From assembly GCA_011800155.1 (NCBI GenBank), contig CM022372.1, positions 3,038,001 to 3,102,000 on the forward strand: 64,000 nt of DNA, read 5' to 3'. Under the pieces are notes generated by a model that saw only the letters and a program-made list of their open reading frames with translations, did not search any database and had not been told where the DNA came from. Below are positions 23,403 to 35,044 of this stretch, piece after piece (the stretch's first letter is position 1; every line of letters begins with the position of its first letter). Source of the DNA: Flammulina velutipes. Taxonomy: Eukaryota; Basidiomycota; Agaricomycetes; Agaricales; Physalacriaceae. The translations under genes and the position numbers were made by a program.

Positions 23403-25300
23403 CTATGAGGTCGAGTATCCAAAATGGTAGACATGCGCTTCAACTTCAGCATTGATCGGCTCTTCCAGCGTGCACGAATTCCCATTTCGCACGACACCCT
23501 GGGCCCTCTCAGCTGCATTGACACTCATGGCGACCTGGATGAGGTGGTCGTCGCCTCTGGCAGCCGTCTCGAACGTCCCAAGACTTTCCCTCAGCTGACT
23601 GGACAGCCCACTCCTCTGGCTCCGATCATCATACTCGAACAACGAATGCGAGGACGAAGGCGATGAGATCTCTGGCGACAGATCCGGCGAGAGACTAGAC
23701 GACGAGAACGAATGTGAATGGGGTCGCAAGAGCCTCGCTGGCGTCCGAGTCACCACCCCAATCTACGCGCTCTGCATGATTTGCGACACTCATGGCGTCA
23801 GTCTCGATCATGGACATCCCTAGTACCCCAGCCGTCCTGCACCGCCAACTTCCGACCTATGTAGCGGCTTTTCGGGGAGCATTGTCTGAGCTTGTTGCAG
23901 ATCTAGACCCATTCGACACTTCATCGTAGTCCCAGCGCGTCTCCTTGTTATGACTCGAAGACGATATCCGCCGTAGCCGAAGGGTCGAACGGTGAGGGTA
24001 CGAGCGCAGAGAGTACAGATGATGAGCGTCTCTGCATAACGGTAGATCGCATATGTACCGTCTGCAAGAAGGTTCGTTCGGTCTCACTGCGAGTGGTGGG
24101 GAGGTGACCTCGTCCTGAGAGAGGATTCCTGGGTGTATCTTGGGTTCGTCCGAAAATATTGAACGCAGATCGTCGAACGCGAGCTCTTCCAACCCGGCCC
24201 AGACAAACGTCGACTTGGACCCGTAAATGTATGGACGTCGATGTCGAGGGCAGGGGGGAGTAGCGACACCATTGAAGATTGGGGGTGAGGGTACGTCTTC
24301 TGGTGCCAGGAGTACGAGTAGCGAGGGTCTGGATAACACGGAGTGGGCGATGGGCCCTCGGCAGCCCTACTAGTCGTATTACGCCTCGTTGGCTTCCTCT
24401 GGTGTATAAGCATGCTAATGCTGGCGAGGAGGAGAAGGTAACAAGTCCAAAGATCGTCTGCCGAGTCTGGATGCATACCCTGGCGAAATCCACTATCGAC
24501 ACGGCGCCAGACTTGTTCGGCGTCGCCAGTAGGTTGGAAGATGTGAGTATATACGCTGAAAGCTAGAGTAAACACACATTTTTCCTTGAACGTCCGTATT
24601 GATCTGCTCTTCTGAAGCCCTTCTCAATCGCGAACGTCCCAAAACTCTCTCCCCCTGCACCACCACCTGCCCAAGTAGCAGCGATCCGTGAAGCTGGGAG
24701 CCCTTGTCGTATTCCCTCGAAGCCCCTCCGTCTTCTCGTCGTTGCCCATCCTCAATTATCGCGATTCGCGGTAGCCAGAGTCGGGTCGAACGGACCATCA
24801 TTCGCGACGAACGCTACACGATTTGAAGGATCTGGAAGACGGGGGTTCCCCGCGATATCATATAGCAAAGGTCAGGTCCCGGCCAGTGGTGAGGGCCTGC
24901 AAGTAAGGTAAATAGGCGACCACGAGAAAGACCGACAATACACACCAGTCCAGTCAAAGCTAAACCACAATGATGCCTTGTCCTCGTATGGCGTGGATAG
25001 GAAGGAGCTCGCTTGTGAACGTTATGTGCTTGAGAAGCTTTAGCTAGCGCAGAAACGTCAGAACAAGACGGAAGAGGAACAAATCGTGCTCACCTTTCGA
25101 CAATCTGAAAGCATTCAATGGGTCGCTCTCCCTTGGAAAAGTCTTTGGCGATGATAAACGTGTCCTATCTGACAACCACAGGCGGCAGTTTTCGTCGCTA
25201 GACGGCCATTTGAGCCGGAGACCTTCGCCTTCGTTGGGAGCAGGAGGTGCACAATTGAAAGTGCCGCGACGCGGTCCCTCTGGGTCCAACTCCAGACGGC
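23403..25300 (-). pseudogene. Decayed Ser-rich gene copies, block F1
   Basis: Reading the minus strand, two degenerate modules resemble the plus-strand gene at 54765-56753. The first (24.6-23.9 kb) keeps P-T-G-D-A-E-Q-V-W-R-R-V-D-S and T-R-R-N-T-T-S-R-A-A-E-G-P-S. The second (23756-23403) keeps P-E-I-S-S-P-S-S-S-H-S, then after a deletion R-E-S-L-G-T-F-E-T-A-A-R-G-D-D and A-E-R-A-Q-G-V-V-R-N-G-N-S. Stops and frame changes break both. Similar blocks F2-F5 occur at 31.1, 35.0, 43.7 and 47.0 kb. The high-coordinate end shares a GCCTTCG(T/C)TGGGAGCAGGAGGTG segment with F4. Confidence 0.7.
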
Positions 25301-25430
25301 GCGAAACAAAGAAAAATGGTACTCTGCGAAAATGTCCAACCTATCCGCTATTACAGCGTGAAAGCCTGTCGGCTCTAGAGTTCAGTGAGAAATGCATTGA
25401 ATAGCGTGACGGTAAGAGGCAAGTTTGAAT

Positions 25431-25894
25431 GGACTCGGGTAACGTTCTCGCGCCACATTATCAAATGACCGTGTGATTGGCAACTCGTATATCCAATCTA
25501 TCTAAGTGGTTTTATTGATCCTTGAGTCAGTGAGTCAAAAGCAAAGGGTACATATGGACAAGCGCAGCCAACTCGACCGGCTAACACAGGCAGTATTATG
25601 TCATTGTGGCGCAGGAACACATTACGGATGTGGTACCTTTACTTTGATTTTGAAGAGACATTGCATATTAGGCATGTATTACGTTCGCTAAGTGTAGAAA
25701 TACCAGTGTGTAGCATCACTCGCCGAACTGTATGAGTAGTGACGTCCGCGCCGAAATACGCAGCGCTTCTATCAAATCGGGATCAACGGTCACAATAGGA
25801 ACATGACAGCAAGCGCCGGCTGCCACGCTACAAGCCTGTATGCGGTGCTGTAACCTGCTGGTGTCCACCTTGCTCTTTGTCCACGACCATCACC
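25431..25894. promoter_or_regulatory. Upstream region of NLR1
   Basis: The last ~140 bp share sequence with the region just before NLR2 (38566-38696): a common AATCGGGATCAACGGTCACAA block and a common TACCTTGCTCTT/CACGACCATCA leader directly before the ATG. This marks the upstream limit of the duplicated unit and the likely promoter. Confidence 0.55.
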
Positions 25895-28800
25895 ATGGCT
25901 AGCAGATTCAAGCATTACGTCCACAATATCACGCACAGGACGCCTCACAGACATTCTCCCGTTTCCGGTACACTTGAGCCTTCAGCTGTGTCAAGTACTA
26001 CCAGATCCTTGACCCAGGAGCATGCAAAATCGACATGGCACGCCTTCAAGCTGGTCTCCAAGAACATCGAGAAGTTCTTAGACGGAACACCTTTCAAGCT
26101 TCCGTTTGGTGCTTTGAATACCCTCATTGGCATCGCAGATGTATAATCTCCATTCCCCGTTCCTTTCGTGTGCTAAAGATTTATAGGCCATTATCATCAA
26201 TCGGGAGTCGATGGCCATACTCCTCTTACCAATAGGTCAACGTCTGGACATAGTCAGTAGCAATTTGGCACGGAAAGGGCGTCCGCGTGGCATCGATTCG
26301 AGCTGCGAGCGCTTCAGCAGGTATGGATGGTCCTATATGCTTAGTCTGAGTTCATACTTTGCAGGGTTCTTGTCGAGGCTGTGAACGAACTTAAAGACAT
26401 GCGTAGTCAAGGAATCCTCAAGCGTATTGTCAAATCAAACGAACATCCTCAGCAACTGGAAGATATTTTCCGGCGCATTGACGAAGCGACCAAGAATTTT
26501 GAGGTGTGTGGCGTGATTGGCTACAACAACCCCCACTTATTTAGCCCCGCAGCTTGAGCTAACACTAGCTATTTGCAGAGAAGTAGACGGAATCACGCAA
26601 CACGCCGAGGTGAATAGTACAATGATGGCAATCACCTACTAGAAACAGTGTTGACGTCTCCTTAGATACTTCGTCTCCGTGACCTCCGACCGAGCCGTAA
26701 TGCTAGATACGCCGAAGTGAAACGCGATGGGTGCGTAGAGGGCACTCGGCAGGGAATCATTGAGGACCTCATGACGTGGTGCATGAATGACTCCCCCAAT
26801 TGCCCACCCGTCTACTGGCTTAGCGGGATGGCAGGTACGGGCAAGTCCACGATCGCCTACACGATCTGCGAGAAGCTGTACAATCACGGCGACGCATCTC
26901 GACGCCTGGGTGCCTCGTTCTTTTGCTCTCGACAGCTTGAAGCAGCTCGTTCACGACAGAATATCATCCCAACCATTGTCCACGACCTTGCACATAGCTT
27001 TCCGGACTTCGGGAGAGCGCTGCTCGCTTCCAAATTCGACGTCCAACCCCCGCCACTCAAAGACCACATACACAATCTGTTATCTGGGCCTTGGAGGTCC
27101 GTCGCCGCCAATTCAAGTCTACCCCCGCTTGTTGTAGTCATCGACGCGCTGGATGAGCTGGAGGGGGGACAAGGATCTCACTTTCTGGAGCAGCTAATCA
27201 GAGAAATTGCTCGATATCCAGGAGCATTCCAAGGTCTCAAGTTTTTTGTCACCAGTCGCCAGGATCCACGCATCGTAGATATCTGCTCTTCCCTCGATTC
27301 TCGAGCCGTTTGTCGATTAGAGGAGGTTCCCTCCGCCGTCATTGAAAATGATATCCATCTTTACCTCTGCACCGCACTCCCCGCTCTCGATCCATCCACA
27401 CTCCGTATTCTTGCCAAACATTCGTCTGGCTTGTTTATCTATGCCGCCACCGCCATGCGCTTCATTGTCCCCCCCTCGCAACATGAGATGCCTACCCTCA
27501 AGAAGCAGAAGGAACATTTGGATCTCCTTGTTAGGGCGTGGCCTGATCAATCTGAATGTGGGGTTGACGGTCTCCTTGTTGATCATCTATATGAAGAAAT
27601 CCTCGAGATATGGCTATCCCCAAAGTCGAAGGTGCACCAAAGGATTGCGCGTGCCGTCCTTCAAACTGTAATCTGCGCCGAGGAGCCTATCCTCGTTGCC
27701 GACATCCCTCGTTTTTTGGAATCTGAGCTTGATGTAGAGGGCGAGGAGGCATTGAATCTCATCCTATCCCTCCACGCCGTACTATACGTGTCCGAGAATC
27801 GCGCGTACTCCTACCACAAGTCATTCATTGATTTCATCTGCAGCAAGGGACGCTTTGCAGATCAGGAACTTGCAACATTCCTTTGTCCCGCTCCGGACCG
27901 ACACCTTTGTCTTGCTGTCTCCTGCTTTCGTGTCATGAACCTTCTGCGGTTTAACATATGTAATCTGCCGTCATCGTACCTCGACGACTCCCAGGTGACC
28001 GACCTTCCGAAACACGTCGACGAAAATATTCCATACGTGCTTCGGTATGCGTGCCGCCACTGGGCAAAGCACATGTCCAAAGTCCAAAATGAAAAACGGG
28101 CGGTGGAAAAAATGGTGATGGTGCATCGGAAATGGATGCAAAACCACTTGCTGTTTTGGTTGGAAACAATGAACCTGCTCAAGGCCATTGGGGAATGCTA
28201 CCATTTGTTGGCCACAGCACGTCAATGGCTCGGGAATGTGAGTCTTTTAACAAGCGGTATATGCCCTATCTTCATTGCTTGTTTTCCAGAACATCCCAAT
28301 TGAAGAGAAAAAAGATCTCATTGCGATCGGAAATTTTGTCACTTCCTTTGGAAGTACGGCAATGGCGGCGTCAACACCCCATCTCTATATATCTGCACTT
28401 TCCACTTGCATCTGGAAGTCCGGTTCGATTTCCAGGTGGCGTGACAGGTTCCCCCGAATTCCTACTGTTGTCGCAATTCTCAACGAAGACCTTCCGATCT
28501 CAATGTCAAACCTCCCGCCGTGGCCCGGGACCGGGACCAATATTTCATCTGTCTGTTTCTCGCCTGCTGGGACACACATTCTGGCTTGGGCACAATCTGG
28601 TGTATTCATTTGGGAAATATCTACTGGGGAGCTTCTGGAGATATGTGTAGATCAATGGTCGGATGGTGTCACGTCGGCTTGTTTCTCCCCGGATGGGAAA
28701 CATATCGCAACAGGTCATCGGCACAGTGTCAGGATGTGGGAGGTGTCGACATGGAAGGAACTGAAGAAGCAGGTGGTCGGCGAGCATTCAGTCAGCTCAG

Positions 28801-30527
28801 TCTGCTTTTCAGCGAATGGAACACGCGTCATGACAACAGGTCAGGGTACTGCACATCTTTGGGACACATCTACCTGGAACGTGCTGCACCAGCTGGATGC
28901 AAAATGTGTCGTTACCTCAGTTTGTTTCTCACCAGACGGGACACATATCGCATCAGGTTCATGGGGGAACACCGCAGCCTTGGATAGCTATGTGAAAATC
29001 TGGGACACGTCTAACGGGAATGAGCTGCACCGGCTAGATGTCGTAGGCTGCGGAAAGGTCACGTCGACCTGTTTCTCTCCAGACGGGATGCGAATCATAA
29101 TCGGTTCGAATAATACTGTCCATATCTGGGACCTATCCAGCGGGTATGAGGTGCACCGGATGAATGCGGGTTGCATTGTGACCTCGATCTGTTGCTCGCC
29201 AGACGGAACACAGATTGCATCGCTCTCACACCACAGTGTTCACATCTGGGACGCGTACTCCGGGAATGAGCTGTATCGACTGAATGGCGGCGGCCATGAT
29301 ATATATGTGACCTCTATCTGTTTCTCGCCAGATGGGACGTGGATCGCGTCACGCTCAAACGATATCATTCAAATATGGGACACAAGTGGGAAGAAACTAA
29401 ACCAGCTGGTTGAACGGGACCATGTACACTCGGTTTCGTTCTCGCCGGACGGAACACGTATTGTTTCTGCTATAGGCACCGGGGGTCTCACAATCTGGGA
29501 TATGCCGTCCAGGCAGGATGACCAGCAACGCCAGTTGGCTGGCCATAGCGCTCAAGTCCATTCAACGTGTTTCTCACCAGATGGGAAGCAGATCGTGTCT
29601 TTGTCTGCTGACCATACTGTTCGCATCTGGGACGCTTCAACACGAGCAGAGTTACACAGAGTGGAGACAAAACTTAGTTTTCTTAGTGGCACGACACCAG
29701 AGGCACTTTTCTCAGCAGACGGGGCAAGCATCGTTTGGGACTCATGTGGCCAAACCTATCATTGGGACGTGTCAACTTGGAAGATTCGAGTTTTTGATCA
29801 CCGGGGCGATGTCGAAACGGTTGACTCCACCAGATTCTCTCCCCCATCCAAAGAGAAATACCGGAATATTGCTCGCCTCTATGATCGCTTGACGGACACC
29901 CTTGCGGATGGCACCCGGGTGGACCTACTAGTCTGTTTCTCTCTGAATCGCAACGGGACCCAAGTCGTCATTGGGGCGACTGACAACTCAGTCAGGGTTC
30001 TGGACACATCAACTTGGGAGGAGTTGAAGCGACTTTATGGACACGGCGCCAGGGTGAACTCCGTCTGTTTCTCGCCGGATGGGAAAAAGATTGTATCTGG
30101 TTCATCGGACAAGACCATCCGCATCTGGGACGTGTCAGACACGCAGGAGTGTCAATGTCACGGAGACATTGCTCCAGTCAGACTATTTCCAGACAACTCG
30201 GTGCACACAGATGCTTGCCCGTCATGTAATCCATACGCCGCTACTTGGAGATTTTTCGACTCAGGTATTTTTTTTTCTTCTTCTTCCTTTACGGTCTATC
30301 TCCAATGCATCATAGAAACGATACGCACTGACTGGTGTGTTGAATCTGATGAGTGGGTGAGGTCCTCCGACGGCGAGCGGTACTTTTGGCTCTCCAAGAA
30401 GATGCACACCTATCTCAACCGGCCGGATAGTGTCGCAATATCTGAGATGGGCTCTGTTGAAGTCGATTTCAGTACCGGACGTTACGGACAGAGATGGGCA
30501 GAATGTTATGATCCAAGTGCACCGTAA
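25895..30527 (+). CDS. NLR1: helical N-terminal domain, NACHT, WD40 repeats, C-terminal cap
   Basis: Seven exons (25895-26140, 26187-26320, 26365-26503, 26553-26609, 26666-28237, 28290-30264, 30316-30527) join in frame to 1444 aa. Residues 1-192 are helical, with a basic start and A-F-K-L-V-S-K-N-I-E-K-F, resembling the HeLo/MLKL-type four-helix adaptor domains of fungal NLRs (my assignment, moderate). NACHT: Walker A G-M-A-G-T-G-K-S at about 246-253, Walker B V-V-V-I-D-A-L-D-E-L at about 348-357, and a sensor-like F-V-T-S-R-Q-D-P-R. About 12 WD40 units (C-F-S-P-D-G ... I-W-D) follow residue 745. A conserved ~75-residue C-terminal cap ends the protein. Expected role: STAND NTPase switch for non-self or damage recognition, with WD40 as sensor. 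NLR2 is a close paralog with the same intron pattern. Confidence 0.93.
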
Positions 30528-31089
30528 ACCATATATACCGCTATATACCATTCATACATTCTTGTTGACGAACATTTTTAAAAATTCGTACTCACCTCCT
30601 TACGTTAATCTTTTGAGCCTAACTTTCAAGAAATGGACTTTTGGATGTGGCACCGTTGCGCCACAACTAACTCGATTCGTATATATCCCAGCAGTTACTG
30701 ATACAATTATTCAGGCGAGCTGAAGTTATAATATCATCAGTATTGTCAGTAATATTGATCTCATATCGCATTTCCAGGCACGATCCGCAATCTCTCGGGG
30801 AAAAGCCTGTGGAACGAGATATCAAAAGCTGTCTTCTCTGTTCCTCGTATCAGAGCCCTCCATTATGTGATCAAAGGTCAGTCGAAGTAAGAAACGTATC
30901 GGTGACAGTAACGGGAGTAAGAAGAGAAGTATGATCAAACTTCAGACCGTGACTATCACACGGTCCCAAAGACTCACTGGCAGTGGGAAATCCTCTAGAT
31001 CTAGTTGTTACTACATTATAAGTACATCATTAGTTTACACATTCGAAATGAAACTCAAACGACCGTGTGCGGTACTGCTTTCGCCTCAT
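30528..31089. other. NLR1 3' flank
   Basis: The first ~150 bp match the flank after NLR2 (TATA-rich start, CATTCTTGTTGACGAA versus CATTTCTCATTGACGAA, then GAGCCT.ACATTT..G and GGATG(T/C)GGC). From about 30860 a segment with GGTGA(C/T)AGTAA(C/T)GGGAGTAAG is shared with 34430 and 50650. No gene. Confidence 0.5.
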
Positions 31090-32900
31090 GCCAGCACAAC
31101 CCGGAGCTCCACTTGTCCATTCGTTTCGGTGCAGCGCGATGGAAATGAACTACAACGATACGGCGATGGGATCTCTGGCGACGGATCCGGGATGTTCTTG
31201 TTCGGCGAGAGAATACTCCCATACTCCAGCGAACCGAACGGATAGACATGCCTACCGCGAACGGTTGGCCTTATGGCCAACGCTCCACCAAAAAAAAGAT
31301 AAAAAAATAACAATGTGTGTGCGTGGGTCGCAAGAGCCTCACTGGCGTCGGGCGTCTGCATCACCACCACATTCTACGCGCTTTGCATCATTGGAGACAC
31401 TCATAGCGCCCGCCTCGATCATGAATATCCCTAGTACCCCACCCATCCTGAATTGCCAGCCGCAAACCTATGCAGTGGCTTGTCGAGGAGCAGTGTCTAT
31501 GCTCGATGTAGATCTAGGGCCCTTCGTAGCCCAGACTCGTCTTCTTAATGCGACTCGAAGACGATATTTGCCATAGCCGAAGGGTCGAACGGGGAGGGTA
31601 CATTAGCGTTGTCGAGCACAGAGAGTACAGATGATGAGCGTCTCTGCATGGCGGGCGATCGCATATGTAGCGTCTGCGAGAACGCTCATTCGGTCTCACT
31701 GCGAGTGGTGGGGAGGCGACCTCGTCCTGGGAGAGGATATCTGGGCGTATCTTGGGGAATCGTCATTCGTCCGAGAATATCATATCGAACGAAGATCGCC
31801 GAACGCGAGCTCCCATAACCTGGCTCGGAGGAACGTCGACTAGAACACGTAAGTGAATGGACGTCGATGGCGAGGGCAGAAGTGGTGATAGCGACAACAT
31901 CGAACGGTTAATGATACGTCCTCTGGCGCCATGGCTCCATCTCGTATATAACCGTGCCGGCGCTGAGGAGGAGAGCGTGACAGGTCGACCAAAGATCATC
32001 ATCGTTTGCGCGTATACTTTGGCGAAAGTCACTGTCGACACGCCAGACCTTTTCGACCTCGCCAGTAGGACTAGAAGATATGAGAATATGCCTTGAAAGC
32101 TATAGGAGACGTACCCTTCTACTTCTACTTCAACGTCCGCATTGATCTGCTCTTCCGAAGTGCGTATGAATGCATGACCTCTTGTACCCGCTCTGACACC
32201 TTGACGACGCTCATGGTACCCATGTCGATGGGGAACGTCCCGAGGCTCTCCACCAGTCCAAGTAGCAACGACTCATGGAACTGGAGCTCTCTTCGCACTC
32301 CCTCGAAGCCCCACCCCTCCGCCTTCTCGTCGTTGCCCATCCTCGATTACGACAATCTGCGGTAGCCACAGTAGGGTCGAACGGAGGAGCATTTGCGACG
32401 AAAACGACTTGGAAGGATCTCTCGCGATATCATATCACAGCAAAAGCAAAGGTGGGGTCCCGGCGCGACTATGCGAGTAAGGTAAATGGGCGACCATGAA
32501 AAAGACCAACAACACTCACGCGTCCAGCCAAGCTCTGGGATAAGCCAAGATGCGGATGCCTCGTCCTCGCGTGGTGTGGGTGGGAATGAGCTATGCTTGA
32601 GAAGCTTTCCATTTGAAACGTCAGAACAAAACGGAGGATGCACAACTCATGCTCACCCTTCGGCAATTTAGACGCATCCAATGGGTCGTTCTCACGTGGA
32701 AAGTCTCTGGCGATGATAACCGTGTCCTATCTGACGGGCAGAATCAACCGTGGGCGATGTGAGGTAACGGCGTAGGATTTCATCGCTGCTTGGCGCGCTA
32801 GACGGCCATTTGAGCCGGAGCCCTTCTCCTTCGCTGGTAACAGGAGGTGTGCAAACACAATGTGAGTGTAGCGGGTGATACTTCGCGCATCGCATCTTTG
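31090..32900 (-). pseudogene. Decayed Ser-rich gene copies, block F2
   Basis: Minus-strand fragments again follow the two-module layout of the other blocks. P-D-P-S-P-E-I-P-S-P-Y (about 31170) corresponds to the Ser-rich part of the 54765 gene; around 32340-32125 the frame reads L-Q-F-H-E-S-L-L-L-G-L-V-E-S-L-G-T-F and M-S-V-V-K-V-S-E-R-V-Q. A high-coordinate end (32813 onward) is shared with F1, F3 and F4. Frames are heavily broken. Confidence 0.65.
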
Positions 32901-33146
32901 TCGCAAGCGTCGATGACAGTTCAAAGGAAAGAGCCGCCAGAGAAATCTGCTTCGGTTTCTGCCGGCTCTCACGGTCCTAAAGTGGTAATGAACGCCAATC
33001 GATACATTTCCAAGATGCGCAGACTTACAATTCATCGATTCAATCGTTGCTTTGCCGGGCAATGGTCAAAGGCCGCGCCACATCCGCCACGTGTTAAGAC
33101 ATTAAATAGCTGACGTCAGCCATTGACAACGTTGCTGATAACCACC

Positions 33147-33756
33147 ATGTCTACATCTGAATCGTCGGTTAGTCCGCACAGCGAATAGATAGTTACGTCT
33201 ACTAAACTCGTTATGCAGGACTATGATGACCCCGCTGGTCCGTGGCAGAGAATTCCTGATAATTACAGGCCTAGCGTCAAAGACCGCTATTGTCCACATC
33301 AGCTCGAACTCGGTGTCGGCGTTAACGAAGAAGAAATGCGCCAATTCGCAAAGTACATTGGCGCCAACGATGAAGGGAGCGTCGGCTCCATCATCAACGA
33401 TGTGAAAGCCTACTGCACGAAACACTGCCAAATGCCCCGCTACATCCCAAGGATTAAGTACCGAATGCTCGCCGACCGCGATACACGCTATGGGTTCTGC
33501 ATACTCAGCAATTACGACCTAGGAGACGTCAATCCTGACGACTTTGACAAGGCGTTTTACCTCCTCCAAACGATGTGGCAAACGGCGGGCATTCAGAAAA
33601 AGACGCTGTGGCACTTGAGTGCGACGAATGCTCGTGCGGAGGATGCGAGAAAGGCAAGTGGCGTACATCCACTGCCTACAGACTATTCCACTAACCGATT
33701 CTTTTCAGATGTGGGGAGAACCTGTATGGGGAGAGCCAGACAATGTAATAGGCTAA
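33147..33756 (+). CDS. Gene A, copy 1: small uncharacterised NLR-linked protein
   Basis: Three exons (33147-33167, 33219-33653, 33709-33756) give 167 aa. Intron 1 is GT-AG; intron 2 begins AAG|GCAAGT and ends TTTTCAG, a GC-AG intron that the paralog at 47771 shares. Without removing it the frame would run into sequence not conserved between the copies. The protein is soluble, without signal peptide or membrane segment. It starts with a short Ser-rich tail, then D-Y-D-D-P-A-G-P-W-Q-R-I-P-D-N-Y-R-P, a Cys/His-containing C-T-K-H-C patch, and a repeated W-G-E-P pair at the C-terminus (M-W-G-E-P-V-W-G-E-P). I recognise no family. It lies 2.6 kb downstream of NLR1 on the same strand; a related function is inference. 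Confidence 0.75.
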
Positions 33757-33779
33757 TATCGTCATCTAAGCGGGGGATG

Positions 33780-33905
33780 TAGACCGCGAGAATATCACAG
33801 CACATCTGTCCTTCTGGGGAGTCAAGCTACTGGACTCGAGAATCACCACCAACAGTAGGGGCTCCCTCGTTCCCTTTCGACATCTAGTAGCCCGTTCTAG
33901 CCTCT
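33780..33905 (+). pseudogene. Relic of gene B in unit 1
   Basis: About 120 bp matches the end of exon 2 and the following intron of gene B (49108-49225): CGCGAGAATATCACAGC.CATCTGTCC and GG.CTCGAGAA.CACCA. Thereafter the sequence jumps to the flank found 3' of gene B (from 33905, matching about 50100). Most of gene B's two large exons is absent. Confidence 0.75.
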
Positions 33906-35044
33906 CTCGACGATTCGCCTCCTAGTTTTATCAAGGTCCAGACCGCTGCATGAATGTGATAGTTATGCACTACATTAGTCGAAGATCTTCAAGAGCAAAG
34001 CGATGATAGACCTCTGGCAAGTCCATGCACGCTCCGGATGTTCGCGTCTCCGGTATAATGACCGTTCACCTATTCTTCTGGAATATGAGGAAGAATCTTG
34101 ATACAGGGAAGACAAGCCCCCATCCCGCTGCTGTACGATGCTCTTTCGTTCCATCTCACTAGACGCAGGAGACTATCGAATGGCTCAACTACGACAACTA
34201 AAGTTTGAAGAGGGCGTCAACGTCCATGGATGTATTAACTGGAATTTGAACGAAACCGCGGTGCATAACGATCGCACACCTCTCGTAGTGCGTCCCGTTT
34301 TCAACGACAGCGAACGAGCCTCCTTCGAAAGTGCTGCAGAATAGTCCGAGATACCGAGAGCCGTCATCTCTGTTAACATTGCATCAAAGCCCTCCCTTGT
34401 GATTAAAGGACAGTCGAAAGAAAAGTGTCGGTGATAGTAATGGGAGTAAGATGAGAAGTATGTTCAAACTTCACACGGTCCCAAAGAGGCAATGAATGTA
34501 TCGTTTGCATGGAGGTCAAGATGACATGGGATCTGAACGAGCCCCGACAGAAATAATGATATGTCGTACGAGAGCTTGGAAGGTGGACTCGGACTCGGAG
34601 TCAAACAGTTTAACACTCCACGAAAAAGTGTCTACTAATTATACCAGTAATGCAAAATCCAGGAGAAATATCCTACTGCTTTGGATTATGCTCGAACGCT
34701 CGAGATCTACAAGTACAACAATCTCCTGGCAGGTTTCCTACGGCTGAAATCTACGTGTTATCTTACCGTCTAAACCGGATCTAGATTAAATGGCTAGCTA
34801 AAGTGCTAGTAGGGTGGCCTCTACTAGATCTAGTTGTTGCATTACTTATCGAATACAAGTATGCCGATAGTTTGTACATTCGAAAGGAAACTTAACGACC
34901 GTGCAGGCGTAACCAGTTTCGCCTTATACCGATACGCAATACATCCCCGAATTATGTTTGTCCATTCATTCCGGGGCTGCGCGATGAAAATAAGGACAAC
35001 GATGACGTGCGGTGAAAGACACATATATACTGGGAGATTGTTTG
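33906..35044. other. Flank shared with unit 2, no gene supported
   Basis: Segments match 50100-50330 (TTTTATCAAGGTCCAGACC block) and 50640-50760 (TATGTTCAAACTTCACACGG block). A 68-codon frame at 34138-34344 overlaps such a repeat and is probably not a gene. The end (34830-35000) matches 31015-31170. Confidence 0.5.

Larger units (their letters stand above)
25740..34960. repeat. Tandem segmental duplication, unit 1
   Basis: The order NLR, 3' flank, decayed block F2, gene A, gene B relic, short flanking repeats is matched by unit 2 (38566-50930). Boundaries are approximate. NLR starts are 12.8 kb apart and gene A starts 14.6 kb apart, because unit 1 has lost most of gene B and the blocks between differ in length. 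Confidence 0.75.

Noticed and set aside
31609..31818. Cys-containing plus-strand frame (R-I-C-S-V-C) repeated near 24000
   Set aside because: It lies opposite the decayed Ser-rich copies and recurs only because those blocks are repeated; no complete zinc-binding set.
34138..34344. 68-codon plus-strand open frame
   Set aside because: It overlaps the repeated flank also found at 50340-50600, where the frame is not kept.
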